Source: Adineta ricciae
Lineage: Eukaryota > Rotifera > Eurotatoria > Adinetida > Adinetidae
Assembly (NCBI GenBank): GCA_905250025.1
Contig: CAJNOJ010000005.1
Location: forward strand, 434,001-498,000
Length of the DNA stretch: 64,000 nucleotides
Reading direction: 5' to 3'
Shown piece by piece: positions 49,938 to 62,921 of the stretch (the first letter of the stretch is position 1; each line of letters begins with the position of its first letter). The position numbers and the translations under genes were made by a program. The notes under the pieces were generated by a model that made no database searches, was not told the DNA's origin, and was given only the letters and a program-made list of their open reading frames with translations.

Positions 49938-52257
49938 TCATTCTTGCATTTCTCGTTCGCGTTTCTTGTACTCTCTTGTGCCTTCAATTGTAAGAACTAA
50001 ACTTTGTGGTGCATCCATAGGTGGCATAATAACTTCAACAAAATGTGTCTTATCAGTTTCTTTGGCAACTTGAGCCATAGTTTTTTCAAATTCGTCGCGA
50101 GTTTTAACTTGGCCTGCGAAACCTGTTGTTGCCTGATCACGATTTTGTTTGAGGCCGTCGCCAAAATATTCGAAACTCTTGTAGTAACGCCACATTTGGA
50201 TATTGTTATAAGCACGATCAGGTCCATGAATAAGCTTTTCAATTGTATAACCATCATTATTCAATAAGATAACAATTATGTTTGTTTTAAATCGTAACAT
50301 CGATGAAATTTCTTGGCAAACAAGCTAAAAAACGAAAGAAAGGAATTTTCATGAAACAAACATCTCCTTTTCACCGTTTGAAATTTCTTACTTGAAAAGA
50401 ACCGTCTCCAACTAATACATAAACACGGCGATTATCTTTTTTGCCAGCGAGAGCTGCACCTAGAGCAGCACCGACTGAATAACCAATAGAACCCCATAAA
50501 ATTTGTGTCAAGAATGTGACACCTTTAGGGGCACGCATGTTGAAAATACCTAAGAGAAAATCGCGTTTGTTTCCGAGAATAAATTAATATCCATCGAATT
50601 TACCGAATTCAGATGTACCAGTTTCGGCGACAACAATTGAATTTTCTGGGATAAAGTCAGGTAATTTATGCCAGAAATATTCATGGATGATTTCATTTTG
50701 ATGCTTTGGATTCAAAACAGGTGGGTCAATAGTGAACGGTTTATCGAAATGTTGGTGAGCAAGATTTGCTGGCCAATGTTCTGTTAGATCGGGTAATAAT
50801 TGACGCATATCAACTTTGTCATAAATTGCGTAGAAGACTTTTGTATGATACGTATGAAATTCTAATCAACAGATCATTCATTAGAACATTTTGGAAAGAA
50901 AAACACCAAGAGAATATATTTACCAATGGTCTTCTTTTGTGATAGACGATAAGTGAAACCACCGGTATTGAAATCGCTATTCATCGAGCCAATTGAAAGG
51001 ATTAAATCCGCGTCGTAGACTTCCTTTTGTACTTGGTCGGTTGAACAATTTCCAGAGAAGACACCTCGAAATTGTGGATGATTTTCATCGATGCCACCTT
51101 TGGCCATAGGAGTGACATAGACAGGTAATTGAGTGCGTTCAACGAAGCGTATGACTTGTTTCATCATTTCATGACGAATAGCACAGCTAGAATAGAATTA
51201 CAGATGTTTACATAGTGAAATGCGTATGATATAGATATTTATCGTACGCATCGACGATGATAACAAGTTTTTTAGCTTTGTGCACTAATTCGAGAATATT
51301 CTCAAGAGCTGCTTGATGTTCATCTTTCGGATTTCGTGGAATTGTGAGATTGAGTGGTTTGATATTCGCTGGGTCAATATTGATCTCATAATCACTAAGG
51401 TCTACAGCTAGACCAATATAAACTGGTCGACCTTTGAGTAAACTACACAAAAACCAAGACTGTTCATATCTAGGTACGGCAAGAAAAGAAAACAAACCAT
51501 ACCATTGAGTAAGAACACGATCGATCTCTTCCACTGCATTGAGTTTCGTTAGATTTGCTTGAGCAATCTATAGTCATATTTTAATCAACAGAGTTATGCT
51601 GATGAGCGCTAATCACTTACAGTAACTTCCTTATACATGTTTGCGAACACTCGAAAATTACCATTGCCAAGTGTGTGATGAAGAATAGCTCCACTAGCTT
51701 GAGATGCAGTTGGAGGTGTTCCGACAATATGTACGACAGGTACCATCTCAGCATATGAACCAGCAATACCTGTAAGCAATATGTATTCATTATACCAATC
51801 AATAGTGAGTCATTACCATTGATAGCTGAAAGTTCACCGACACCGAAAGTTGTGACAAGAGCCTAGAAGTGTGGAACGAAGTGGTTTTCTTTTAGATCTG
51901 AGATTAAGATGTCGATTAACTTACGGCAATGCCACGGATACGAGCGTATCCATCAGCAGCGTAGGAAGCATTCAATTCATTGCAGTTATTACCCCATTCA
52001 ATACCGTCGAAATCTATGAAGAAAACCAAACAATCCAGGTTAGCATAAACAAATAATTCCTCGGAGTTTTACCTTCGACTTGATCAAGAAAAGGCTAAAA
52101 ACAGTAGAAAATTGCTTGTAGTTATAAAGATATGAAAAAAAAAGAAATATCTTACCAAATTGTAGTCACCGGGTAATCCAAAGATAATGTCAATACCCAA
52201 TGATTTCAATCGTCGAAGTAAATAATTACCAATAGTCATCTTCTGTTGTGTCGACAT
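49938..52257 (-). CDS. PDC: Pyruvate decarboxylase (ThDP-dependent, fungal/plant/bacterial PDC type)
   Basis: The enzyme turns pyruvate into acetaldehyde and CO2, the first step of ethanol fermentation. Exons read in order: [25 protein letters not shown] with the catalytic Asp; [15 protein letters not shown] with the ThDP-activating Glu; [20 protein letters not shown]; the HH pair in [78 protein letters not shown]; and the ThDP-binding pair VGDGSFQ with [16 protein letters not shown]. The length and motif order equal those of full-size PDC, with no stop or frameshift seen. About ten introns of 50-80 bp in the host style are present, so it is integrated and old enough to have gained introns. 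Indolepyruvate decarboxylase is an alternative substrate assignment. Confidence 0.93.
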
Positions 52258-53108
52258 GTTGTGTAAATAAAATCAGTAAAAAATTACAATTTATCTAAAA
52301 CCTGTACAAATGATATGTCCTATACGAGTCAATGTACCAACTGAAAATACAATACGCTTTGCGATTCTTTCCGTCCTACCGCTGCGTCTCTAGTACAACG
52401 TATGGCGCGCTCGACAAACCGATAGAAAAGAAGAAAAATAAAACTGTATGTGCAAAAAAAGCACAAGAGCGAGCAAAGCGATTTCAGAATACGTTTTGCA
52501 AAAGTTACGAATTAGACAGTACGTTGGACCATGGTTTGAGATCAACTTTTAAATGTCGCGACCAAGCAAACTAAATTCAATTGAAATTACTCTTTACATG
52601 TAAGAAACTTTTCGCAGCCTAGAAACGTTACTTATTTGTCCGCAATAACCCTTTTTTCTGTTCTTTTGTCATCTCAGATTACTTCGTTTACATGTAGCTA
52701 TATACATGCTATCGGTCATAATAATTTCATATGCGAAAAAACACACTTACTTGTTTTTCTTGTTCTGCTAGAATCCACGTTATATACATCAATACATCTG
52801 CACGCACTTAACGTATGGGATTGTATTGACTTTCGTTCGTCTGATCGGAGAAAGAAAAAACCTGTTCACGTCAGACGATCTTGATCGTATGTGCAGTTTC
52901 AGTTTTATTTCTGATAGAAAACGCTGTGTAGACAAACGGGACGATGATGAAAACTGCGAACAATAATGACATATGTAAAATGAGGAGATTTTCTTTTTCT
53001 CACTACCATACATAATTTGAGGAAAGATCGAAAGATAAAGACTTACAACAAGAAGAAGAAGTGAATGACATACAATATACAAAACAAAACAATCAGATAA
53101 CACTAGTT
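52258..53108. other. Intergenic between PDC start and SNW1 3' end
   Basis: The PDC promoter should lie here. No coding signal is recognised; a frame at 52332-52574 has only basic low-complexity sequence. Confidence 0.5.
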
Positions 53109-55409
53109 CTATTTCTTGCGACGTTTTTCACTACTTCGTTCTTCACGATCGTCAGCATTGCCACGTTTAGATGATGAACTAGACGAGGGATTTGCAGATG
53201 GAGCTGAGCCACCAGCACCACCATGTCGTACATCTTTCAAGAAACCAGTAAGACCAAATGGATCTTCTTCACGTTGGAACTGAACTGGACCGTCGCGTGT
53301 TGTTCCCTTATCAGCTCCTTTAAAGCCACGTTCGGATTCGAATCTAAAATAAAAGATGATCATAGACATTTTCGATGAAAAAAGGAAAAATCAAAGTACG
53401 AACCGTTTCGAAGCGCTGATCAAAGCTTCGGTGTCGTCAAAATTATCTTTTGTAGTTTTGGTTGGTTTATAAATTTGTGAAGCAACAGCTGTAGAGGAAT
53501 TCCATGCTTGGTCGTATACATTATAGGCTTCATCATCGCCTAAACCACTGTTGAAACCCTAGATGAAAAATAGAACGTAAACTAGAAAAACCATTGATTT
53601 AAGTCAATGAATAGTTACTGAAGACATGTTGAATAGACGTTGATCATATTGAACACCTGAACTGGTTGCGGTTTGCACACCCAATGCAATTTGTTCACTA
53701 ATATCACGGTCCTTTGGACGATTTCTAGAATCGATGGAGAATATTTTTGTTCTGTGAAAACGAATCGCTCTGTTCTTACTTTTTGTCGCCTCCAGCTCGC
53801 TGTAGTGCAGCAGCACGTTGTCGTTCCTTTTGTCTTTCTTGTCGAATTTGGTCACGTTCAGCGCTTTCCAAATCACTTTTATCTAAATAAAACCAATGGT
53901 AATAATTAATACTTTTTATATTAATAAAAATAAATGATTTACCAGAGGAACGAATACCTGCCCGATCTGTTCGAGCATGCATAGCCAATTCGCGTAGTCG
54001 TTCTTCTTTCTCGTCTTTTTGCTTCTTCGCCATTTGTTTTTCAACTTTGGCACGCATATCAACTGCTTCACGAGCCTAAAAACAGGAAAAAAAAAGAAGA
54101 AAACTATTCAATTTTCTGCTCAATACAATCTCACCTTCAAATCGGCTGTATATAGAGCTTCAGCAAGTTTAGCGAAATTTTCATTGATATGTGTACTTTG
54201 AAGACCGCGACCATCGGCAGCTAGACGTTTATCAAGTGGAATTGTATAGCCCTACAAAAAAATACATTTTTAACGAAGAAGTAAATCCAAAACAAATCTA
54301 TTCATTACTTTAGAGTTTTTCCAATTTGAGATGCAAGGTGGAATTTTCCAATCTTGTTGCTCTTTGACAGTCACTTTTCGGGTTGGTGAATGGAGAATTG
54401 GAGCGGGAGGACTAGGTGGTCCACGTGGAAGTTTCTTATTGATTCTATAAGAATAAATCAGATTTAGTATATCCAAGAAAAAGAAGATCTTCTGATTTCG
54501 TACTTGAATCGAGGTGGTTCCATTGGATCTTTTTGTACTTCAACCATTTGAATAATACGTTGTTTAGCACCAGAATTGAATTCCGCTCCTTGTTGCGAAG
54601 GTGTATAACGAATATATTGAGCAGGTGCTTGTTTCTCAGCATGTTGAACAGGTAAAGCGGATGAGACTTTCGACGCGACAAGAGCTTCGAGTGCTTGCCG
54701 GGTTTTTTCAGTTTTCTAAGAGAAAACACCACTATATAGAAATAATCCATAGCCATGTCACTTACTTCTTTGATTTCTTCTTCTGATGGCTTTTGTAAAC
54801 TTGGATCATCTTCGCGGACTTCTTTCGGCAAAAGATCAACGAAACTTGAATAGACAATCTGCAAACAAAATGCATTTCGATTGAATCAGATGTGAAAATC
54901 GCTTCCTTACTTTGTTTCCTTTAACATTTTGTTTAACAATTGCATCGAATTGCGGTTTGCCTGAAGCATCTACTTGAAGTTGAATAGCATTCGATGTTTG
55001 ATTTTTCGTAAAACCCATATTCAATGGATACTGAGCCATATGAATTTCAGGAAAGGCACCACCATCGCCAAACATCTGAAAACGTATTGAACTTGATGAC
55101 AAGCAATAGATCAAAGTTTGACAATTTACCTCTGGTCGTCTTGGAATGAAATCTTTTCGATGACCATACGGTGGAACAGTGAATTTTGATACGATCACAA
55201 CCTTTAAAAATAGATTTTAGAGGCTCAGTATGACAATGAGTGAACTACGTATGGACTTACTTCATTTTTTCTTGATTTATTATCATATTCATCGTCTTCT
55301 CGATCGTATCCAGTCATCGACGGTTGGGGAAGTACTCTAAATAAAAGGAAGAAGATATGTCGTAGAAAAAATAGATAAATTTCGATTTTACTTACTGAGT
55401 TAATGACAT
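53109..55409 (-). CDS. SNW1: SNW1/SKIP splicing and transcription co-factor
   Basis: SNW1 is part of the catalytic spliceosome and a transcription coregulator. The short first exon encodes MSLTQ and is followed by LPQPSMTGYDREDDEYD and the conserved PPYGHRKDFIPRRPE. The SNW core contains FGDGGAFPEIHMAQYPL, YIRYTPSQQGAEFNSG, the signature ISNWKNSKGYTIPLDKRLAADGRGL, and the helix HINENFAKLAEALYTADLKAREAVDMRAKVEKQMAKKQ. The C-terminal part contains DRDISEQIALG and EDPFGLTGFLKDVRHG. The tail is Ser-rich with KRRKK. There are about eleven short introns. Length and order match human SNW1. Confidence 0.95.
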
Positions 55410-56067
55410 TTTCTTACAATGTTAATACTCAATGAAATATCTGCAAATTAAGAGATTACTATCAATAGTATTGATGCAAAAAACAAAAACGTAGAGAGTT
55501 TGATATTATAATGTTTCGAAAGATTATTTAGAATTGTGTTTGTATATATGTTATTGTATGTACGTACGTCACTTCTTCAATGTTCATTGGTCTACATCAT
55601 ATGTTAAAGAGATGCCATCTATAAAGACGATAGAACTAATGGAGGCAGATCACACACGAACTAGCGACATCTTCGTCATTTGTCTGTACAGGATTAGTGT
55701 AGTTAATAATTTTCAAAGTTTTTGTTTGAAAAAAGTGTGATTTATTCACTTTTAGTTTTCCAATTAATTTATTCTATGTACTCAAAATTTTAGTCGGCTA
55801 TTTGAGATCTTTAAATTACTTATGATTCGTATATCTGATAATATAACGACGAACAGAAAAATTAAATTTAAAAGTACAATATTTACACAAGTCATCTCGA
55901 TTCACTTTCGTTGAGAAGTGTTATCATAGTTTAAAATCCATTCATTGGATTATTAGGAGTGCGAATGCTACTATGAGTTGCCTCTTCTTAGTTATGATTA
56001 TGCATCAAAAAAGATGAATGTTTGATTTTGTGTCCCAATTCACTTTCCAGTTTTAGAAAACATCACT
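55410..56067. other. Divergent intergenic, SNW1 and first membrane glycoprotein
   Basis: 658 bp of AT-rich DNA with both promoters. No motif is assigned. Confidence 0.5.
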
Positions 56068-57833
56068 GTGCATATGATGGCATTTTCCAATATTTATTTC
56101 GTTTGGATAATTGGTTTGCATATGTATACGAATAATATTATAGCGCAAGTGATTAGCATTCAAAATAAGACTGAACCCATTGGTTGTGGTGCTCATCAGA
56201 ATGTCAATCATACTAGGTCTTATTATCTTGTTTTACCTAACTCAGAAGTTAGATTTTCATCATGTAATCCCGATCAGAAAAGCTTCCTTACGTATTGGGC
56301 CGTACTCCAAGATCTGTGCAATAAGGGACCGACAACATCTTTCTTTGCGACTGTCGATAAAAATGGAACTCCGAAATGCTCCAAAATACCTGATTTAATT
56401 GTAAACGAGACATCATGTGAGAATGACTACATTGTTACAAACGATTCATTGATGATTAAAAATATAAGTTACTCGATGAAAGAAGACTATATTTGTTATT
56501 ATGGGGAAAATAGAGGCAAAGTAAATCTGACTTTTGCTGTTAGCTACTCTATTGAAATATCAAGTAAGTGAATCGTGTTTTTACATAGACTTTCACTGAA
56601 CAAATGTAGAGTATTTATCTCATTTTCAGTCGTATATATTTGATGTCGTACAGTACGGATTTTTTACTTGTTGTATTGATAGAGTTGAATGTCACTTTCA
56701 CAAAAGGATTCCTTTGTTTTTTTTTCGTAAAAAGAGAACAATGAGTTAGAGATAAGTCAACTTGAAATGCAGTCATGCTATTTTTTGAAAACTATGTTTC
56801 AGACATTTCATCGTCGACAATAGCAACTGAATTAACTACAGAATCTTTAGGGGATACTACAGAAGCCACCTCTTCTAACACAATCATATCAACGGATGCT
56901 GCCGCGCCCAGTACTACGAAAAACTCAGGTATATAGAATACTTTTTATTGTGAAGTTGTAATACTAGTGACATCATGATTGTATGTATCCCGTTTGGAAA
57001 AAGATTAAAGGCCTGATTTATTTCGTCCAAATCACCCAAATGTTCAATAAGTGTTTGAATCTGGTCATCTTATTTTATTTAATCAACTAGCATATGTTTT
57101 CTTGAAATAAAATTCAAGATGTATTCTAGGAAGTCATATGTGTGTATACTTTAGGTTCGCCGTCAGACCGCTCAACTTTAATAATTGTTCTATCAGTTGT
57201 CTCCAGTGTGTTGTTCGTCGGTATATTGGGAGCAGTAGGGTTCTTTTGTTATCGACGCCGGCGTCATGGCTGCAAGGAGAGATCAAGTACGTAAAAATGC
57301 GTAAAAAGAGCACTCCGTAGCTTGTATGGTACTTCAAAAGAAGTTTTACTCTACGACATCAATAATTGATCTCAGAAAACTAGAGTAGAATCGAAGACGA
57401 GAAGTGACATTTCATAACGTTTTAGTCCTAAAACTTATATACATAAGAAACTACCGTGGCTAAGACAGCTCAAATGTGGAGACAGTAGTTAATCATTGTA
57501 TCAATTAAACCGTTTTTGAATGAGAAATATGTGAAAACTCTACTTTGAAAAGCTAAGATTTCTCTGAGGAGATTCATCATTAATGTATTTTGTCCAACAT
57601 GGCTTCGAAATCCTATAATGATAACGAGAATGAGTCGTTTTACATATCAATTCTTTTTTTCTAACACATTGATTGACTGCATTCATGTTATAGATGACTA
57701 CTCGTTCGATCAAGTCGATTCAAAAACAGATTCTTCACTATACGGTCAATATGATGCTGGTCATTCAACCAAGCTCGATACTGATGCTGGCTATGCTGTA
57801 TGGCGACCCGTAATGCAAAGAGATATCTTCTAA
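56068..57833 (+). CDS. Unrecognised type I membrane glycoprotein (Ig-like ectodomain?)
   Basis: The start MHMMAFSNIYFVWIIGLHM is a signal sequence. The ectodomain has six Cys and several N-glycosylation sites, and ends in a beta-sandwich-like strand SLMIKNISYSMKEDYICYYG that recalls an Ig domain. A Ser/Thr stalk (SSSTIATELTTESLG) is spliced in from 56803. The transmembrane part (LIIVLSVVSSVLFVGILGAVGFFCY, stop-transfer RRRRH) lies at about 57155-57290. The tail has YSFDQ and YGQYDAG tyrosine motifs and ends QRDIF, TAA at 57831-57833. Four exons. A cell-surface receptor or adhesion role is a guess. No family is recognised; it resembles its downstream neighbour in layout. Confidence 0.75.
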
Positions 57834-58649
57834 CACTGTATTTTTTACTGCTGTACAATTTTATTTTCCGTTTATTTTTGGCAACGTTTTAATATGCCCA
57901 AAGCCACTCATGGTCATCAAGCCGTGCAAAAATGAAAATATACCTCAGTATGAAATTTTATTGATAAAGTTGATTTCATGAGCATAGTATTTGACCGTCT
58001 CATGATGAGCTAAATAAACACTACGACATGATGCTTATGTTGGACACAAGTGATAGAAATACAAAACTAAACAACACCAATCAATATGTAGAAACCAATG
58101 TGTCAATACTTCTAACTACAGTTAGATTCGTTGTGTGGTAATCCGCTTTGCGTACTACGAATTGAGTTCTTATTCTATGAGCGAAGTCAACATATTCGTT
58201 GATTTTAGATAATACCAACACTGTACGTTGTATGGTATGAGAAAATAACGCGCATTTCTAGTCATCACTACTAGTGACTAATCACAAAATGACATTCGTA
58301 TAGTAACGAAAATGGCATATATACATAAATTCTTTTTCTCATAAAATATAGAGAACATGCATGATATCTAGTCACTATTGTCACTACTTTTTTTTATTAT
58401 AAATATTTGTGTTTCTTATCTAATGAATAATCTTGACAACACGATGGCTGTCGAGTCAGATATGTTATATTTACTGTTTTAGTATTAATTTTTATTAATC
58501 TTTCCTTCGAATTCTGAGAATAATATATACTTTTTGATGAATGTTTTTAATAAACGAATATAGTTGTCCTTTCACAGCAATGGATATTAACAGTAGTACT
58601 CGTCTATAATAAGATTCTTTTATCCCAAAGTATCTATTTCTAGACAAAA
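57834..58649. other. Intergenic between the two membrane glycoprotein genes
   Basis: 816 bp, AT-rich, no recognised gene. It contains the 3' UTR of the first gene and the promoter of the second. Confidence 0.5.
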
Positions 58650-61178
58650 ATGTTAAATAAATGTATGTATGTGATTCTATTAATTGTATCGTTACATTGC
58701 TTGTCGATTTTGGCATTCAATCATTCTGCGATATTAAGTAGTACTGAACCAAATGTTACATTCCATGCATGGACAAACGATACGGTTGCTGTGAAGACGG
58801 TGTATCTTGATGCTAAAAAATGGCTATTCGATAACTATACTCTTGCTGAGTACGACGGGGAATGGATATATTGTAATTCAAGTAAAGCTTCAGAAATTAA
58901 CGCAATTATAGGTGAAATCGACGATGCTGATTCTTATTTAAGTTTGAATAATGTAAAAAGTGTTCATAACGGATCTTATACCGCTTATAATGATGGAAAC
59001 ATGTTTCAATGTTCAATGAATCTGAGAGTTTACCGTAATCATTTATAACCATTAATGAATAAATTCGTATAGTCTTTATTGTTTTAGACGCTGAACTGAA
59101 TGCAGTTGACGTTGTGCTACGTAAAGTTTCAAATACATGCAAAGCCTATCTTCGCATCAATGATTCAGTAACACCATTAGATTATGGAGTTGGTCGTATT
59201 ATAAATTCAGCACATTTGATAGTTAATCAAACAAATCTATTGAATGCAACTGATTTCGAAATCATCAATAGTAGTCTGAACGAAATAAATAATTCAATGC
59301 GCATTGATGTAGATGTCCAATATACTTTAGCTCAAAATAATTCTGTTCAAATTAAGTCACCACCTGTAGACATCGGTGAGATATCTATGCATTAACTTTT
59401 TTCTATTTTTAATACTTAGACCAGTCAAAGAAGATTTTTCTTTCCAAGGAAAATGCATGTCTGTCTGTTACTCAGCTATAGTTTGAATATCAAATTTTTG
59501 ATTTAGGAAGGCTAATTGAAACACCCAACGTAGTTACATTTGGTTCTTCAAACAATTGTACAATTCTTCTTCAACATAATCGTACAAAAAATATCGAATG
59601 TGTTCGCAATATCAGCTACTGTTTCAAAATAAATGATACGTCGACTGATTGTTACTTCTCTGACAACGTCGATCAGTTTGAATTAGAATACAGATCGAAT
59701 TTGACTAGTATTAATCTGGAGATTCAATACGATATAATCTATGGAAAACAAAGGTTCAACCTCAACATAGTGAAATGTCTAGACGAACGTAAGATATACT
59801 GCTTTTTGATAGCGAACTAAATAAGCAGATACTCTATCAGAGCGAAAATAAGACTGTACTAAACTAGCATCATTTCAGCAACAACCATTCTTACATCAAC
59901 CATTCAGACTTCCGTTCCTACACAAATGACCAGCTCGGAATCGTATACTAGTGAGTATAGCACTTCAGAAAGTACATCAATCTACAGTGATAGTACATAT
60001 TTGACAGTGCCTACAGGTATGTTCCCTAAGTAATATAATGTAGATAATAAGATTCTAATAATAGACTTTTCAATAGATTCAACCATTTCTTCGCCTTCTA
60101 CAAGTACGATTATCTTAGCTGAAAAGAAGAACTTCTATTGATTCTCTTCATGCTACACATCTGTTTATCATCATAACCTTCATTCTTTCTACTAACAATT
60201 GAACACGTCTTCTTATTTCACCTTTCATTTTAGCACCAGTGACGACACCACCAACAGACAAAGAGCGAAGTATTACCACTAAAGGATCTAATTTTGCTAA
60301 ATTTCTGTCTTGATTGATCTGTATTCATAGATTCACTTTCTGCATGTGAAATAGCATGGATAGCTGTTGGGTCGCTTGTTGGTGCTGCAGCATTGATCGG
60401 AGGAATCGGTTTCTGCGTATGGAAGAAAAACTCCGCAAGCTCATTTGGTAAGCAAATATGTATCAGTCGTATTGTCTTTGCTCTTCTCGAAGAAAAAGAG
60501 ATTTTAAACATTTGAATGATTGTTTTGCAAATATCTGAAAACTAATTAATGCTTTATCAACTGTAGGAAGCGGAAATCTTGCGAGGAGTAAAATTGAACC
60601 CAAGGGTATGTTAAATGGTGCTTTACGTTGTTCAGTTTTGTGATGAAAAATCCGTGCTTAAAAATAGTTTATCTGACGAAACCTCTAATTCTTCTAGTAC
60701 CCGATATACAAATGATAAATCGATCATCTACGCAAACGCCAAAATCAGAGTTTCAGTCTAGAGATCGTCGACAGTCAACAACATCATCATTGTCCTCCAC
60801 TTCATCATCAGAACCAAGTGAACGCCCACGTCTAAATAATAATCATCATCGTCGGCACATATCTCCTCCACCACAGTCATCGAACAGATCAGCAATGCCA
60901 TCTCGTAACGAGGAAAGACAGTCGACAAGACCAGTCGATCCTCCCACTACAATTTCTTATGAAACGGATAAACACAAGCGTCGGCAGAATCGTCGACGGG
61001 GGGCATCACCAAACAATGATTTACAAGCTCATTCTACAAGATCTCATTCACCTCATCCTATTCAACAACATGAGGTGACCCGTGGTCGACGAAGACCATT
61101 GCCACCGAGTAAGCAACGCGTTTCGAAAGAATGTAAACTGTTTTTTTTTCATTTATTATTTTAGTTTCATATGACTAA
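58650..61178 (+). CDS. Unrecognised type I membrane glycoprotein with Thr/Ser stalk and basic tail
   Basis: A signal peptide (CMYVILLIVSLHCLSILAF) is followed by an ectodomain rich in N-x-S/T sites and containing Ig-like strands (YLSLNNVKSVHNGSYTAYN). A second segment follows (LIVNQTNLLNATDFEIINSS), then a third with four Cys, and a Thr/Ser stalk (TSTIQTSVPTQMTSSESYTS). The membrane span reads IAWIAVGSLVGAAALIGGIGF near 60354-60420, followed by WKK. The long tail is basic and rich in Ser, Arg and Pro (RPRLNNNHHRRHISPPPQS). The last intron splices LPP to ISYD and TAA at 61176-61178. Exon borders in the stalk (59875-60300) are uncertain. The family is unknown. Confidence 0.7.
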
Positions 61179-61289
61179 ACAATGTGCAATCCAAGAAATG
61201 TAATTTGTTGACCACGTGATTTATTTTATTCGTAAATAGTTAGAAAAAGAAACGAAAACCAATGTGGAAAATTGTCATGTCGTCATTCA

Positions 61290-62921
61290 TTAATGATCTA
61301 AAATTCGGAAGAAATACTCGACCTAAAAGAAGAACAAATTTTAGCATACAAAAAATAAATCCCTCGCTTGGTTGTTTTACTTCTAGTGAAGCATCCTCAG
61401 CTAAATCTGTGCAATGAACAGCATTTTTCACTTTGTCTTTTCCGTACAAAGCACGGAGTGTTCTTGGACGAATGTGACGAGCGATTTCCTTTGAACAAGA
61501 TAGTAATAGATCATTCAAAGTACTGATTTGTTGACAAAGAACATACTGGATCAGCTGGCCCACAGAAGTCACGGAAAACTGCTTGAGCATTTTGTGCACG
61601 GACCTCGAGAACGATACACGCACCTGACATCAATTCTTCAACCATTTTCTAAATACGCAAGACGAATTTTTCACATAATCTATCACGAATACAGAAAAGA
61701 CTTACTGGATATTCGTGCACAACACCCTTGTAAACTTCAAAGAACTCTTCGGCGTTTACTTTATCCAAGCTAAACTGAAAAGAGAAAGAAACAGTTCGTA
61801 AGCAGATTCTTAGAGTCAATGAACATACCGTTCCGATAGCAGAAATTTGAAAGCCGGCAATTAGAATCGCATTGATGATGTGTCCAGCTCTTCCTTCAGC
61901 AACGGCGTGTGGTTTAATGATGCAGCATGTCGTATCGTTGTAGCATGCCGTATTAACACCATATTTTGATCCGAAAAAGAAGGAAATTTCTCGTTGAGCA
62001 CTTGATGCTGAATCAGATCCGTGTAAAGCATTTCTTGTTCCATCTAAACATGATCTGATTGGAAAGAGTTTTCACTTCGATTGAACTTCATACCTGTGCC
62101 AAATCGTGCACGTAGTAAATGTGAGCCTTGTTCTCTAGCTCGCTGTGTGTCTGTCGGTCCAATCATACTTCTCCAACGATTGACTGCATCGGGTCCGACT
62201 AATTCCATAGCAACAAGTGGACCACTTGTCATGAATTCACATAAACGTCTAGAAAAAGATTATGGTAACTTTAAGAAAGCAAATGATATGGGGGGAAACA
62301 CATACGGAAAGAAATCCTTTGTTTTGTGTTCGGAATAGAAATACATCACTTCATTTTGTGACAATTTCACCATTCGCATTCGAGCAATGTTAAAGCCATT
62401 CTCATAAACTGCACTTATGATCTCACCTAAATGTCGAATAGCATCTGGTTTGATAATTGCCAAGGTTCTAATTGATAAGTTGATAAGTAAATTCAAAGTT
62501 GGATAATATTTTTCTTCTTACCTTTCCTGATTTTTGCCAACAGATTTAGCAGTAAATGCATCACCAAAATCGGCAATTTTGATCGATCGAGAAAAGATAT
62601 TTATTGTATTTCCAACAAAAAAGTCTTGCATTTTTATCGTGTCGCATTTTGTACGTTTCAAAAATGTACGACGAGTTTTAGTATCATACTAGTAGAAGAA
62701 AAAAAGGATTTGAGATAGATTATATCGAAGTGAAACTAATTGGGGCTTACCATCTCGATACTATTATCCGATGGATAAAAGAGTACTTGATAAGTGCGTG
62801 TCATCGATGCTTGAGGATCGTACCATTCTCCTATGTAACTGTATCGTTCATCAACAGACTAGAAATAGACCAACAATGAGATTTTATTGAATTCAATAAA
62901 AAAAATATTCCAATGTACCAT
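61290..62921 (-). CDS. NME7: Nucleoside diphosphate kinase 7 (DM10 + two NDK domains)
   Basis: NME7 is a microtubule-inner and gamma-tubulin-associated protein of cilia and centrosomes. Exon 1 contributes only the ATG (62919-62921), joined by a phase-0 intron to SVDERYSYIGEWYDP. The DM10 domain reads YQVLFYPSDNSIEM, TRRTFLKRTKCD and GDAFTAKSVGKNQE. NDK domain A shows RTLAIIKPDAIRHLGEI and RNALHGSDS with the active His. Domain B shows CCIIKPHAVAEGRAGHIINAI, FSLDKVNAEEFFEVYKGVV, FCGPADPEIARHIRPRTLRALYG and KNAVHCTDLAEDASLEV with the second His. It ends YFFRILDH, TAA at 61290-61292, the usual end of the protein. Introns are 50-70 bp. Confidence 0.95.
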
